64,000 bases of DNA from Clarkia xantiana subsp. parviflora. Its lineage: Eukaryota; Streptophyta; Magnoliopsida; Myrtales; Onagraceae. The translations under genes and the position numbers were made by a program. The stretch lies in assembly GCA_036873135.1 (NCBI GenBank), contig JAPTYO010000020.1, forward strand, positions 6,068,081 to 6,132,080, in the 5' to 3' direction. Within the stretch, counting starts at the first letter, position 1, and every line of letters starts with the position of its first letter. Positions 41,987-54,560 of this stretch are shown here, one piece after another. The notes beneath the pieces are model-generated. The model was not told the origin of the DNA and did no database searches. It was given only the letters and a program-made list of their open reading frames with translations.

Positions 41987-44782
41987 GAATGCAAACGAAA
42001 ATTCAACACATCATTATTAAATTCGTATTTTGAAACGATGTGTTCCGTCTTTCGAGGTCCACGCGCGCGCCGCGCTATTTACCGAAGTTTTGACCCTTGG
42101 TAAAATCGTTTCATTTCTGAATTTATTTTAATTTAATCCAATCGGTTTCGCACATTATCATCATTACATATTATTTTATTCAATGGAGTACTTAATAATT
42201 AAGAAATACTAAATCTTTCGATCAAGTTACGCAATCGATGTGTATGTTCAGTTCAACTGTCCCGACTGAGATGACGGAGTATGTAAATCGTTTCGTTTTA
42301 TTCGACCACTTTTACCTGGCCGGAATTTCGTTTCGGATCGATCCCTCTTAACCGGGTCGATTAAATTTGACAAGTAGATCACATTTAGAATCGAACGGAA
42401 ACTACTTTATTCAATAAATCTGAATCTCGAAATAATAAAAAAAATTAGTAACTCAAACGAACGATAAATGACAATGGTAGGGTTCTTGATCTGAAGTTCA
42501 CGTATTTGATCCATGATTGTCGCATAGATAGTCGAGAACTTTAAGCCATGTTGAACACCACATCTGAGTAAATTCACTAGTGAATCACGTCAAATGATCT
42601 GTATCTGTATAAAACATTTTACCGCTTCATACAATGCCCTAGGAGGTGTACTTGAGACACATTTAATCAACATGGTTAACCCATCAGATTATCGTATAAG
42701 ACCTTTATGGTCCAGTTCTCTCTATGATATGCGGATCATGGTTGACTTCTTTCGAACCCAGTATGCCGAGTAGAGAAGGTTTCCCATTTACTACTATGGT
42801 TATTGTACTTGATTAGGCTCAAGGTTATTGAGCCCTGTCAATATCAAACAACCATATACATTTTTCCATGTCGATCTTTCGTTCTGAAGACCTAATGCGG
42901 GTTTTACGCCAACATCCATGAAAAGAGAAAAGGCCATTACGTTTAACCGAAATGTTTAGCTTTTTCATCCTTGCTTCCACCGAGGTGGACGAAAGGGATA
43001 CTAAGCTGCAATTGCATGGTTGTAATTGAAGTCTTCTTCAACCCCCTTTTACCACGGTTGAATGTATTACCACATATGCGTTCAGATCATCAAAGAACCT
43101 ACTCCCACGCTTGGTGAAACAAATTATTACATTCGTCTCACATTGTCAAAATCATACAGACTACTTATATTCATCCGTAGTTGTCCTCTCTACTTTTCGG
43201 AATCGTAGTAGAGAGTTCAACGTGTACTCCTTTTATTCGTCATGATTCACACCATCAATATTGCGAGGAATATCGAATCGCGCTAAATTAACCAATTCAT
43301 ACTAACAAATCGATGATTAAGCAAAATTCAGGGAGACAATAACATTTTTGAGAAAGAATTGCATACATCAGATATCTATTAAGATTGAATCCGACAAATA
43401 ATGATTCCTCAGTCATCAAAACCAACCGACCACCAGTAAACCAATGGAAGATAGATGTGAAAGAGTTCACATTACCGTCGTTTTCAATCCAGTAGATCAG
43501 TCTTTTAAAACGGTTTAATCTCAAATTACCGGAACGGGAATTTTAAAACAAGTACACCCGATCTTGGCTTTCCCAAGGCCCTTTGTATTTTGGAAAATAT
43601 TCCGATGAATTCACTCATGCATATATAATTCTACTAACCATGTAAATTATCATACGCAAGTAACATTCATCAAAAAACCATACTCATGCTTACGCGTCAT
43701 GCATCTAATGTTCCGAGGAACTCATGCTTGCATATATAATTCTACTTCCAAGAAAATTATCAAATGCGGCTACATCCTCAACATTCTAGCATACGTGTCA
43801 AACATGAATCAATCATATCCATCATACATATTCGGCGACTGGTTTTCAATTTTAAAATAATTTTAAACATTAGAGGTTGATTTGCAATTCATGCTTATAT
43901 TCAATTACGCAACATTCTAGACATGAATCCTAGGCATTTTCAACAATCACAGTATGTCTATCCTAGTGCGCATTCCATATATTTAACCAGGGCTCTGCCC
44001 ACAACATGCAATATCCAGCTAGCTTGACTAAGTCAAGACAACATTTCTAATCATGCATTAATATATATATTGAATAATAAACAATTGCAAATCATCCCTC
44101 TAATTAATCCAGTCCCAAAAACATGTATCTTTGAGATCCATCCCCATAATCGAAACAAGGCATAAAGGTTAGCAACCCTATGAGCACTGTGTAGTCCATT
44201 TAGAGGTTAAAATAAACATTTGAATTTTAAAACTTGATCACCATATTTTATTTAATTGACTTGGAATTCGGTTTTGGAAATCATTTCGGATCGTTTTGGT
44301 CCGGTTAGGTTCAGAAATTCCGGTTCGGCCCGGTCCGGCAAATCCGGTTCGGTTCGGTCCGGCAAATACGGTTCGGTCCGGTTTTAAATTTTAAAATATG
44401 GTTCAGTTTGAACCGGTTCAATAAAATAGGGTTCAGTTTGGTTTAAAACACAAAAACGGTTCGGTTAGATCCACTTAATTACTCCGGTTCGACCCGACCC
44501 GATTAGGTCGAACCGATTGAGAAAATCCGGTTCGATTTAAATCCGTCCCGGTTTGACATATTGGACTGGCCCAATAATAAAAATTTTAAAGGTTGGGCCG
44601 AAATTTTTACTTGTGGCCCAAGTATAGTCTTAAAGTCCAAAAATATTTAACTCAGCCACCAAGTAACATTAATTATATAAAATAATTTCCAATATTAAAA
44701 ATATATATATAAATTTCGGAACTTATTAAAACATATATATATACATTTATTGCTAAGATTCTATCTATAAGATTAAATCAAT

Positions 44783-44844
<62 letters not shown>

Positions 44845-45434
44845 AAAATCGGCGTAATATATAATATATATATTTATTTATTGTCAATATCTTAAATAGG
44901 GTAACAGATATACTGACAATATATTTTCTCAATATTTTAGGCAATTAAATCAATCAATATTATCTTTAACCCTATTAAATATTTAGATATATTGATAGTG
45001 ATATATATTTTAATATATTAACGTGGATCTATCCTAATGTTCCCAATTATAGATATGGTAAACAATATAATTTAAATTTTTACCGAAAATTATGTCCCTT
45101 GGTACCTAAATATATATTTTTTTTAAAATTTTACCTTGTAATTTACCTAGGGTTTCGGCTAACAACATCAAATTGGGAACAATTGGTTATTTTTCAAGAT
45201 CAAATTTTAATAAGATCTACAATCCAATGTTTGATTTTGATAAATATTACACTTTTCTTGAAGATCATGAACATCAAATTAACCAAGAACATCATGAAAA
45301 TTTCGGATTCACCAATAACCCCAAAAAATCGAAATTTTAAAATTTTCGTTTTAAAAATTTCGGTTTTCAATTTTAAATTTCAAGAACACTAATTTATCAA
45401 AATCATGAACTCCTAACACAGGCTCTGATACCAC
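41987..45434 (-). other. Decayed 5' internal region of Copia-M
   Basis: No intact gag or integrase is recognisable. Near the LTR lies the initiator-Met primer site (45421-45434) and an AT-rich leader with a (TA)n run at about 44786-44842. At 44330-44530 the plus strand has many copies of CCGGTTCGG-type repeats (CGGTTCGGTCCGG). 41987-42430 aligns to Copia-P around 15358-15830 in reverse. Confidence 0.6.
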
Positions 45435-46038
45435 TGTTAGATTACGGGGAGTAATCACTATAGATACTTAAACAAAGTACATGCTAGTAATCGGAATTAC
45501 GCAGCGAAAGATTCGCACATACCTTTAAGATGGTCCGTAGACCCAAGATCTTCTCAAGAGGGAGTTCGCGATCCTCCGGTCGGGACCCGTAGAGGTTCTT
45601 GTTAGAGAAGCCTTACGCGATACAAGCTCCACAGTAAAGCCTCTGATCGATTCTTGCCACAGGGATAGATCTCTGGAGTGTTTGCTTGGAAAGCAAATTG
45701 GCACACCCTTGGGAGAAGGTAGGTTCGGCCGAAACCTCGATGGTGTGGGGTTGAAGATTTTTCTCTCTAAAACACTCTAATAAGGAAATAGTGACTAACC
45801 CTAAAAATCCCCTAACACTATGTATTTATAGGAGGAGCAAATAGGAAAAAAGTCCACTTTGCCCACCCTAGGTATTTCAGCCGGCCATGTATAGGGGAGG
45901 CCCATAATTTGGGCCTCTCATGTCAATTGGGATTTGGGTCTAGCCCAATTACCCTAATGTGACATTTACCTAATTTCCTTAGGCAAACTATACATATTAT
46001 GGGCTACCAATTACTGCGCCCATCACCATATGCTTACA
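45435..46038 (-). repeat. 5' LTR of Copia-M (604 bp)
   Basis: It starts TGTTAGATTACGGGG and ends ATGCTTACA on the plus strand; the minus-strand TATA is at 45821-45832. The TSD ATACT follows at 46039. Confidence 0.95.
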
Positions 46039-46043
46039 ATACT

Positions 46044-47001
46044 CATTGCCGGAAACGACGTGAGTTTTATGAACAAGTCAAAGTCCTGGTTGGCATCTGC
46101 ATTTGAGATGAAAGACATGGTAGAGGCCACGTACATCTTAGGCATTAAAATTGCTAGAGATCGGGCTACCTGGAAATTGTGTCTATCTCAAGAAGCTTAT
46201 TTCAACAAACTGTTGAAAAGATTCAGATTATAGGATGCCAAACCCGTGGATACACCGGTGGTGTTTGGATGCACACTGTCAAAACGTGACGGCTTCAAGA
46301 ACCTGGCAGAGCGTGAACAGATGAAGGGTGCAGAGTATTTGAGCATGGTTGGTAGTTTGATCTACACCATGCAATGCACCCGTCCGGATATCTGTTACAC
46401 CGTGGGCCTACTAGCACGTTTCCAATCAGATCCTGCCTATCAACATTTAAAGGCTATAAAATGAATAATTCGTTATATGAATGGTACTGCCGACTACGCG
46501 ATGTGCTATGAGGGCAAGAAGTTAGAATTTACCGGTTACAGCGACCCCGACCATGGTGGCGATCCAAATGATCGTAAGTCCACCACAGGGGGAGTGTTCC
46601 TCCTTTCTAATGCCGCCATTTCATGGACGAGCAAGAAGCAAACCTGTGTCGCGCTGTCCACGATGAAATATAAATTTGTAGCTCTCTCTAAGAATGACCA
46701 AGAAGCGGTCTGGCTCAAAAGGCTTCTAACTGCACTGCTTGGTGGTGATGTTGAGAATAAACCTGTGAAGGTCTTCTCTGACAGTCAAGTAGCCATTGCG
46801 GCAGTTAAGAATCTGAAGTACCATAGTAGGACCAAACACATTGATGTGAAATATTTCTATGCTAAATCTATGGTAGAAGACAATATAATCACTATAGAAT
46901 ACTTGTCCACTGATAATATGATTGCGGACCCATTAACTAAACCACTACGCAGGGAGATATTCGAAAAGCACGTAAAACTGCTTGGATTGTGTAGGGTTTA
47001 A
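46044..47001 (+). pseudogene. pol: Copia-P RT C-terminal half and RNase H
   Basis: It resumes the frame cut at 17515: AGNDVSFM, YILGIKIARD, LSQEAYFNKLLKRF, YLSMVGSLIYTMQCTRPDI, then RNase H with SDPDHGGD, KSTTGG, SWTSKKQ, AIAAVKN, RTKHIDVKYF and STDNMIADPLTKPL. Two nonsense codons (TAG near 46231, TGA near 46462) stand at Gln and Arg codons of the sister copy. The terminal 174-codon stretch is still open. Confidence 0.93.
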
Positions 47002-48133
47002 AATGGCAAGTATCTGTGATAACATTTTGATATTAGAAAGTTACATTTTGTAAGTGAAAGAATTGCAACTGAGTTTATGATCAATCGACGTCATAATGGT
47101 TTGATTACATCAGATTTACGGTCTATAAACTAAGTCATAGGAGGACGCAATCCTCTGCCAAACTATTTCAAATGTGGGCCTTACCTAGTCACACAGGTAC
47201 GGTAGTCTTGCGGTGGAGGGAGGCCTCTACCAAGCAAGACGGGCTAAGATTCAGGGGGATAAACTTGATTAAGCAAAACGATTATCTAGTTTCGAAGTAA
47301 CTCGACGTGATCTTCGGTTTGCATATCGTCGTGATGAACTTTGTTCATCATCATGCCACATTCTGAGCCAGATGAGAATCTGTGATAGCATGATTGACAT
47401 ATCCCTTTCCTGTCAACCCATAAGGTTCAGGTATGCTATCAACACGTGCTTCATACCACGCGTGCCATGTTTGACCACGGGGTCACAACTCGGTTGTGCT
47501 GGGAAGGAATCCTCGTGATTCTGGCGGGCGCAAACTTCTTCACCTCGAGCGTGTGATTGATCACAGGAGCCTTATGAAGAGGCACCTAAAGTATCCTCAC
47601 GGACTTAGAACTCATATCTAAGGTCAGGCGCAATGCTCGCTTCCCGGCGTACGAGCGCAGTGCTAAACAAAAAGGCCCAGTGACCACGTCTTTGGAAACC
47701 TGTTGGGTTTGACTGAGGATATGAGCGATGGGGATGGTCAAGTTCACCTATAGTTCACCAAATCTTGTATTCACAAGGTGGCCACCAACCGGATATTAGT
47801 TGAAGGTTGTGAATACTTGTACGGATGCCTTGGAGAAGTTTTCCTATGTGGAAACTAGGCATAATGAGAATTATCAGTTGACCTTGGATACATCGCGATA
47901 CTATATAAATGTTGTTTATAACATGTTGATTAGATAAAAGGGAATCAACGTTCTGCAGGCGCTTCAATACTCCTAACAGATGAGTAGCACGATGCCCGTC
48001 GTATCCGCCGGTTGCACGACAAACCTTGTATGAACTATTCGGAAGTAAGGACCAGATCAAATGAGTGAAATGTTGATGCATATTTGGACGACGATACATT
48101 AACAGGCACCCTCCCATTCCGGCGAGTGGGAGC
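47002..48133 (+). other. Long 3' noncoding region of Copia-P
   Basis: It has no ORF but clear similarity to 18072-19200 along its length. It ends in the polypurine tract GGCGAGTGGGAGCT. Confidence 0.7.
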
Positions 48134-48730
48134 TATAAGCATATGGTGAAGGGCGCCGTAATTGGTAGCCCAATGTATAGTTTATCTAAGAAAATTAGGT
48201 ACATGGCACATTAGGGTAATTGGGGTAGATCAAAATCCCAATTTACATGAGAGGCCCAAAATTGGGCCTCCCTATGCATAGTGGTCAGCCGAAAATATGG
48301 AGTGGGCAAAGTGAACTTTTGTCCACTTTGCTCCTCCTATATAAATACATGGTGTAAGGGGATTTTTAGGGTGAATCACTATTTCTTCATTAGAGTATTT
48401 TAGAGAGAAAAACCCTCCACCCCACACAAGGATTTCGGCCGAACCACTCACCACCTAAGAGTGTGCCAATTAACTTTCGAGCAAACATTCTAGAGATCTG
48501 TCCCCTTGTTAGGAATCGATTAGAGGCTTTGCTGTGGAGAATATACTACGTAGGGCTTCCTTAACTAGAACCTCTACGGGTGCCGACCGGAGGATCGTGA
48601 ACTCCCTACAGAAGGATCTTGGGGCTACTGACATTGTTTGAGGTATGTGCGAATCTTCCGCTGCGTAATTTCGATTACTAGCATGTACTACGTTTTAATG
48701 TCCGTAGTGATTACTCCCCGTAATCTAACA
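48134..48730 (+). repeat. 3' LTR of Copia-P (597 bp)
   Basis: It starts TATAAGCATATGG (expected TG mutated to TA) and ends CGTAATCTAACA. The TATA box CCTATATAAATAC is near 48336. It is of the same family as 45435-46038. Confidence 0.9.
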
Positions 48731-49329
48731 TAAGGGAGGCACAATTTTGGGCCTCTCATGTTAATTGCGATTTGGGTCAAGCCCAATTTCCCTAATGTGT
48801 CATATACCAAATTGTCTTAGGTAACATATACATATTAATGGGCTTCCATTTACGGCCCCCAGTCACCATATGCTAACAGCTCCCTCTCGTCGGAATGGGA
48901 GGGTGCCTGTTAATGTATTGTTGTCCAAATCGCATCAACATTTCACTCTTCTGATCTTGCCCCTGCTTCCGAATAGATCATACGAGGTTTGCCGTGCGAC
49001 CGTCGGATACGTTGGGCGTCGTGCTACTCATCTGTTAGGAGTTTTGTAGCGCCCGCGGAACGTTGATTCCCTATCTCAAATCAACCTGTTAAAAACATCA
49101 AAGAGTACCGCGTCGGATCCTAGGTCAACTGTTAATTCTCCAATTGCCTAGTTTTCACATCAGAATACTTCTCCAAGGAATCCGTACAAGTATTAATAAC
49201 CTTCAACTAATATCCGGTTGATGGCCACCTAGTGGATACAAGAGTCGGTGAATTGCAGGTGAACTTGACCATCCCCATCGCTCATATAGATATTTACATA
49301 TATATATAGTTTCCAATATTTACACACAG

Positions 49330-49364
<35 letters not shown>

Positions 49365-50593
49365 CAAATTTCGGCACTATAAATCAATCAACAATATATA
49401 TACATATATATTTGGTACTATATATATATTGTCAAGATTCTATATTTAGAGATATAAATGTATCAATAATATATATACATATATATATTTTCTCAATGTT
49501 TAGGCAACTAATATTTATCAATATTGAAAATATTATCTATATTCCTAATGTTGTGCTAAATATATTGATAGTTTCTATCCACAATTATCTTGTGAATCTA
49601 ACCCTAATTGTGACATAAATTAATAGGGTTAAAATTTTCGGCCAACACCAAAATTTTAATTTTATTTAAAAAAAAAATCGGTTCCTTAGGTTACTTGTGG
49701 GCTAAGAAATTATAAATTTCACCTTGCATACCTAAAGGGTTCAGCTGGAAAAACACTAAGATTAGGGTTTGTGGTCAAATTTCAAGATCAAATCTTGCAA
49801 AGATCAAGAATCCAATGTTTAATCTTGATAAAAGTTGTGGTTTTCTTGAAGATCATGAACATCATGAAATTTTCGGCCAAAATGATTTGTAAAAAATTTA
49901 AAAACTTTAAACCCCTTTTAAAATTTTCGGCCGGTCACTTGTAAACTCAAGAACACCAATTTTATCAAAATCATGAACTCCTAACACATGCTCTGATACC
50001 ACTGTAAGATTAGATGGTTAAATACTACGGAAACAAAAACCTAGATACGTGCATGGTAACTAATACGCAGCGGAAGATAGTGCACATACCTACAATGTTT
50101 CCTGTAGTCCCTAGATCACCGAGGGGAGTTCTCGATCCGCTGGACGGTTCCCGTAGAGGTTCTGGTTAAGGAAGCCCTACGCGGATTATGCCTCATAGCA
50201 AAGCCTCTATCGATTCTTCAGCGGGATGGATCACCGGAGTAAATTGCTTGACACAATTTGGCACCTTCTAGGTTGGGGAGAGTTTCGGCCGAACCTCTAT
50301 ATTATTAGGGAGGAGAGATTTCTTTTAATCTCACCACAAAGGAATAGAGAATTAGCACTAAATAAACTACATAGCACTCCCTATTTATAAAAGGAGCAAA
50401 GTGGATAAAAAGTGCACTTTGCCCTCTATAAACTGGTCATATAAGCTAGGGATGACCAATTTTTGGCATCTCATTTCAATTGGGATTTTAGGCATAGTCA
50501 AAAATCCTAATGTGTCATAACCCAACTGTCGTAGGTTACAGGCTTATATTAACGGGTTTCTAATTACGGCGTCCCAATTTCCATATGCCAACA
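48731..50593 (-). mobile_element. Rearranged minus-strand Copia remnant
   Basis: 48731-48878 is part of a 3' LTR (ends CACCATATGCTAACA) and 48879-49290 the 3' noncoding region seen at 18072 and 47002. A break near 49290 leads straight to an AT-rich 5' leader with (CA)n(TA)n near 49325-49365, then the initiator-Met primer site (49990-50002) and a complete 5' LTR. The coding region is deleted. Confidence 0.8.
50003..50593 (-). repeat. 5' LTR of the Copia remnant (591 bp)
   Basis: It starts TGTAAGATTAGATGG and ends CATATGCCAACA on the plus strand. It is diverged from the Copia-M LTR but collinear with it; the primer site GTGGTATCAGAG (minus) adjoins it. Confidence 0.88.
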
Positions 50594-51490
50594 AAAAGGA
50601 GGACCCTTATTAAAGTATTTTCCTTATTTTATTGATCACATACTGAATTTGTGACATACATATTCCAATTTAGAAGGAAATTCAAACAGAGCAAACAATT
50701 TATACACCTGTGAAAACTTGAGCTATTGCATATTTAACACAATCCGGTTATCGATTTATTTGACTTATCAAATATTAATTAGCAATTTGATAACTAATTC
50801 AAAAATAATATTTGCTAATATTAACACAATAAAAATATTTACATTACCTTCTTCTACATAATGTGCAAAAAAATAATCCTTTTGCAATTTTTCCAACCAA
50901 ATATTAGCATAATTAGTTCTAGAACGAGCTAATTATTCTGCAAAAATAACCCAAAGTGAATTAACTTTTCATAAAAAAATATCTATTTTAAAGTGATTAT
51001 CGTAAGCATTATAATATAAGATGGTTAAATAAATATACTATATAACTTTAAACAGAAGATTTGGAATTTTCTTTTCTTGGTGTGTGGGAAAAAATGGATA
51101 CAAAATATGTGGTCCCCGGACATAATAATTGGTAACCATGGAGTTCAAAAGAAGGATATGTTTAATTCTATTAATTTAAGGGGTTAATTATTATTTAATA
51201 TATATAAGGTGAAGAGACCAATAATGTGTATATTTAATTGATAGAGGAAGTAGATGAAAGAGATAATTCATGTGAGGAGAAAGTACTTGTTAAATGGATA
51301 TGACAGCTTGCATTGCATGTTTGATTTAACCTAAATTTTCGTTGTAGCGTGCACTTGTCCTCACTTGGGAACCTTTTGGATTTATATAAATTTTGTTTGT
51401 TATTATTAGTAAAGTCATTATTAATTATTAAAGGATTATTGTTGAATGTTTTTTCAACCAAATGTATGTTTTATTCGTAAAATCGGAAGA
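50594..51490. other. AT-rich DNA without recognised content
   Basis: No ORF, terminal repeat or structured motif that I can support. Confidence 0.5.
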
Positions 51491-51980
51491 CAATCACATA
51501 ACCAATACATCAATCACCATTTTACAAATCTTGTCCACAAAATATTTGGTACGTCTATCACATGCACCGACTGCTTGAATAATGGATTCAATGGCCTCCT
51601 TCGAGTCCGACTCGATAATGATATGGCGTCAACCTTCTTGCAAACTAGTCGGATAGTTGCATGTATCACATAAGTTTCTAACACGAGGGTGCCTTGGCGT
51701 GATGAGAAACAATTTAATTCCCATGTACGTCACGAGCAATGACACCAATTTCCACTGTAAACAAATTATAAAGTAATATAATTCCGCTAGTTTAAAACAA
51801 ATAATAATATGTGACGGAAACTGTGGATTCTGAAGTTTAACAAATAAGATTATAATTAAGGATCTATAACTTTTTTATATTACTTTAATTTATGTACGTT
51901 TTTTTTAAAGTGAAAGTAGAGGTATGTAAAGACCGTCCGAATGACATGTGATATATTATATATTTAACTTACCATGTAAT
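51491..51980 (-). pseudogene. RNase H-like fragment, tandem copy 1
   Basis: Read on the minus strand in shifting frames it gives GVIARDVHG, an E-x-Y-V-I-H-A-type helix and ESDSKEAIESIIQAVGACD. This is the pattern of the plant RVT_3 RNase H-like domain common at the ends of LINE-type reverse transcriptases. It has frame breaks and is inactive. The unit is repeated at 51981 with a period of 490 bp. Confidence 0.6.
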
Positions 51981-53187
51981 CAATCACATAACCAATAAAT
52001 CAATCATCATTTTACGAATCTTGTCCATGAAATATTTGGTACGTCTATCATATGCACCGACGACTTGAATAATGAATTCAATGGCCTTCTTTGAGTCCGA
52101 CTCGATAATGATATGGCGCCAACCATCTTACAAACCTAGTCGGATAGCTGCATGTATCACATTATAAGTTTCTAACACGAGGTTGCCTTGGCGTGATGAG
52201 AAACAATTTAATTCCCATGTATGAGGTCATGATCGTCACGAGTGTTGGATCACTGTTGGAACTCCGGTACGTTCTTGACGGAAGTCCGAACTCCTTCGCT
52301 CCAAGTAATCCTGCAAGAAGGGGATAGACCGGGCGATGACCCAGAATCCCTCTCCGATGCTTAAATGAGTATCTCGATGCTTGTAAGCAAATATCAGTAT
52401 GTAAGTGAACCTCCTCATTCCTGAGGTAACTCCTTCCTTTATATAGGGGAGGGGTTACCTTAGTTACCTGTTGGGATAACTGCCACGTTCCGCTTATCTT
52501 GGCCAGTAGCCCACGTTCCGTCTTTTCCGGCCACTTCCCCACTATGTTGATAGTGGGCGTGTTTCTCGGCCTCGTGCTCTGGTGGAAAGTCCCGACGGAA
52601 ATCGGGGACTCCAGAGTTATCTCGTTTGGTCACCGCTCGGGGCCCCTCGTCATCGGGACAGGGCCAGTATTCTCAGGGGTACCGCTCGGGGCCCCAAGTC
52701 ATCGGGACAGGGCCAGTATTCTCAGAGATTTAACATCGGGGCCTACTCAAAGGCATATCATCGGGGCCTACTCAAAGGCATATCATCAGGGCCTACTTAA
52801 AGGCATAACATCGGGAGCGTTCAGTTCATATATCGGGACCGACCTTGTCGGGACCCCTCGTATGGGTCTTCTAAGCCTCGTTTGGGGCCTAGTGGGTCTA
52901 CTTCGCCGTTTAGTCGCCGTTAATGGGCCTAACGGCTATATCAAAACCCATCAACGAGCAATAACACCAATTCCCCCTTTAAACTATATATATAATTCCG
53001 CTAGTTTAAAACAAATAATAATATGTGACGGAAACTGGGAATTCTGAAGTTTAACAAATAAGATTGTAATTAAAGATCTGTAACTTTTTTATATTACTCT
53101 AATTTATGAATGTTTTTTCAAGTGAAAGTAGAGGTATGTAAAGACCGTTCGAATGACATGTAATATATTATATATTTTTAACTTATG
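51981..53187 (-). pseudogene. RNase H-like fragment, tandem copy 2, split by a solo LTR
   Basis: It repeats copy 1 (CAATCACATAACCAAT start, GTCCGACTCGATAATG core, GTGACGGAAACTG flank) along about 487 bp once the 711-bp LTR at 52243-52953 and one TSD are set aside. Confidence 0.65.
52243..52953 (-). repeat. Solo LTR of the Tat3 family (711 bp)
   Basis: It starts TGTTGGATCACTG and ends AAACCCATCA on the plus strand, flanked by the TSD ACGAG (52238-52242 and 52954-52958) with no internal element sequence. It fits LTR-LTR recombination after insertion. Confidence 0.94.
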
Positions 53188-53299
53188 CACATTTTTGTAA
53201 TAAATTAGTCAATAATAAGATACATGTCTTTTAATATATCAAATTTTTAAAAAAATACTTACGGAGTGTGAATCAATAATATTTCAACATACGCTTTTA

Positions 53300-53340
53300 T
53301 CTAAGAAAAATCTCGCGCAAAGCGCAAATTAATAACTAGT
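53300..53340 (+). mobile_element. Helitron-like 3' terminus
   Basis: The GC hairpin GCGC-AAA-GCGC (53315-53325) is followed after ten bases by CTAG (53336-53339) and then T, the classic Helitron 3' end. The 5' TC end was not located, so the element's extent is unknown; it may include the tandem RNase H fragments. Confidence 0.5.
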
Positions 53341-54042
53341 TCATAATAATTGAACCGTACTAACCTAACCTTTAGTTATTGTTGATATTAATAATAATGT
53401 TCTGTGCATATGCAGATTTGCATATATATAAACCTAGTTGTTGGAACATACATTGAACTAGAATATTCTCGATAGTTAAAACTTTAGATCTATCAAAGTT
53501 ATAAACCTTTATAGAAATGAGCACTAAAGTGGTGAGACACTGAGACTTCCATTGAAGGTAATAAATATTATTGTTTTTTGTATTATAAGTTATATAAATT
53601 TCTCTTCCTTTGCATAAATAAAGTATATATATATATTCAAATTTTATTCTTAAGTCGCATATAGAAGAAATAGTATGAGAAGACTTTTTGGAGAAAGCTA
53701 AATAAAAATATTTGAAAATTGAAAGCTGTCTTCAATCATAAGTATGATCATTGTTTATTGCCATAATGTATACCACTTTCCATTCTTTTTTTAAGGTAAA
53801 AATAATATATATACTATACTCTCTTATAATCATACCCATGATAACATTTACTTCACATAAAAATGATTCACAGTGTAATTATCATTGAAGAAATTAAATA
53901 GTAATGTTAGGTTAATAATTTAATTTTATATAAAGTTAATGAATTCACCATCACTTAATCTTTTACAATATATAGAGATTAATCATTATTAAGTATTCGT
54001 TGGGGTTATATATATATATAAATTATATATTGTCTAGGGTCT

Positions 54043-54093
54043 CAATAAATATCAACCATCCTAATAATTAATTAGGATGGTTGATATTTATTG
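54043..54093. repeat. Perfect 23-bp inverted repeat
   Basis: The arms at 54043-54065 and 54071-54093 are exact reverse complements with a 5-base loop AATTA; the core is ATCAACCATCCTAAT/ATTAGGATGGTTGAT. It lies in AT-rich DNA without a neighbouring gene. Confidence 0.9.
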
Positions 54094-54365
54094 ACTTCAT
54101 TTTAAATACAAGTTTAACATTTACTGAATTAACGGGAATAAGATTGGTATTATTATTATCATATATTATTACTATATATTACATTCCTTTCGTTTTAACA
54201 ATAGAATACATATATACTAACAATATCAAGCAAAGCAAAAGACAAGGCAAAGCATGGCAAAGCATTGTACAATCGTTGTACAATCGTTGTACTAGTTGTA
54301 CTATTGCTTATATGATGAAATACATACATTTCGAGTATGTTAGAGTAGTGAAAATATTAAAAGGG

Positions 54366-54560
54366 TACTACAAGAAAATAGCCGTTTTCCCATAGTCGAA
54401 ATCAGTCGGAAACCTGCCAGAGATTGGCTGTTACGTCTGTTTTCCGTCGAATATGACTCGTGGTAAAAACGAAAGCCGGAACAAGGTCGGAAAAGTTCCT
54501 GACATGCAAAAACTATCAGGAAACTTTGCCTACGGGAAATCTCTGTGGGGAATAGGAAGG
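54366..54560 (+). mobile_element. CACTA-like transposon terminus
   Basis: TACTACAAGAAAATAGCC resembles the CACTACAAGAAAA ends of plant CACTA elements with the first base changed. Short GTCGGAAA/GTCGAAAT-type motifs follow, as in CACTA subterminal regions. The opposite end was not found. Confidence 0.4.

Larger units (their letters stand above)
17516..46038 (-). mobile_element. Copia-M: minus-strand Ty1/Copia element inserted in Copia-P
   Basis: LTRs lie at 17516-18071 and 45435-46038 and the TSD is ATACT (17511-17515 and 46039-46043). Internal DNA is 18072-21926 plus 41987-45434, interrupted by Tat3. The primer site next to the 5' LTR (minus GTGGTATCAGAGCC, 45421-45434) matches initiator-Met tRNA. 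It belongs to the same family as Copia-P. All coding regions are decayed. Confidence 0.92.
15358..48730 (+). mobile_element. Copia-P: outermost plus-strand Ty1/Copia element, split by nested insertions
   Basis: Segments are about 4946-5044, 15358-17515 and 46044-48730; E4 and Copia-M separate them. It keeps a decayed integrase/RT linker and RT (16525-17515), the rest of RT and RNase H (46044-47001), a long 3' noncoding region and a 3' LTR. The two halves of RT meet in frame across the ATACT target-site duplication. The 5' LTR and gag are not visible. Confidence 0.85.

Noticed and set aside
44786..44842. (TA)n run as a functional matrix or origin element
   Set aside because: It is a plain microsatellite in an AT-rich decayed leader; similar runs occur at 49340, 56732 and 60335.
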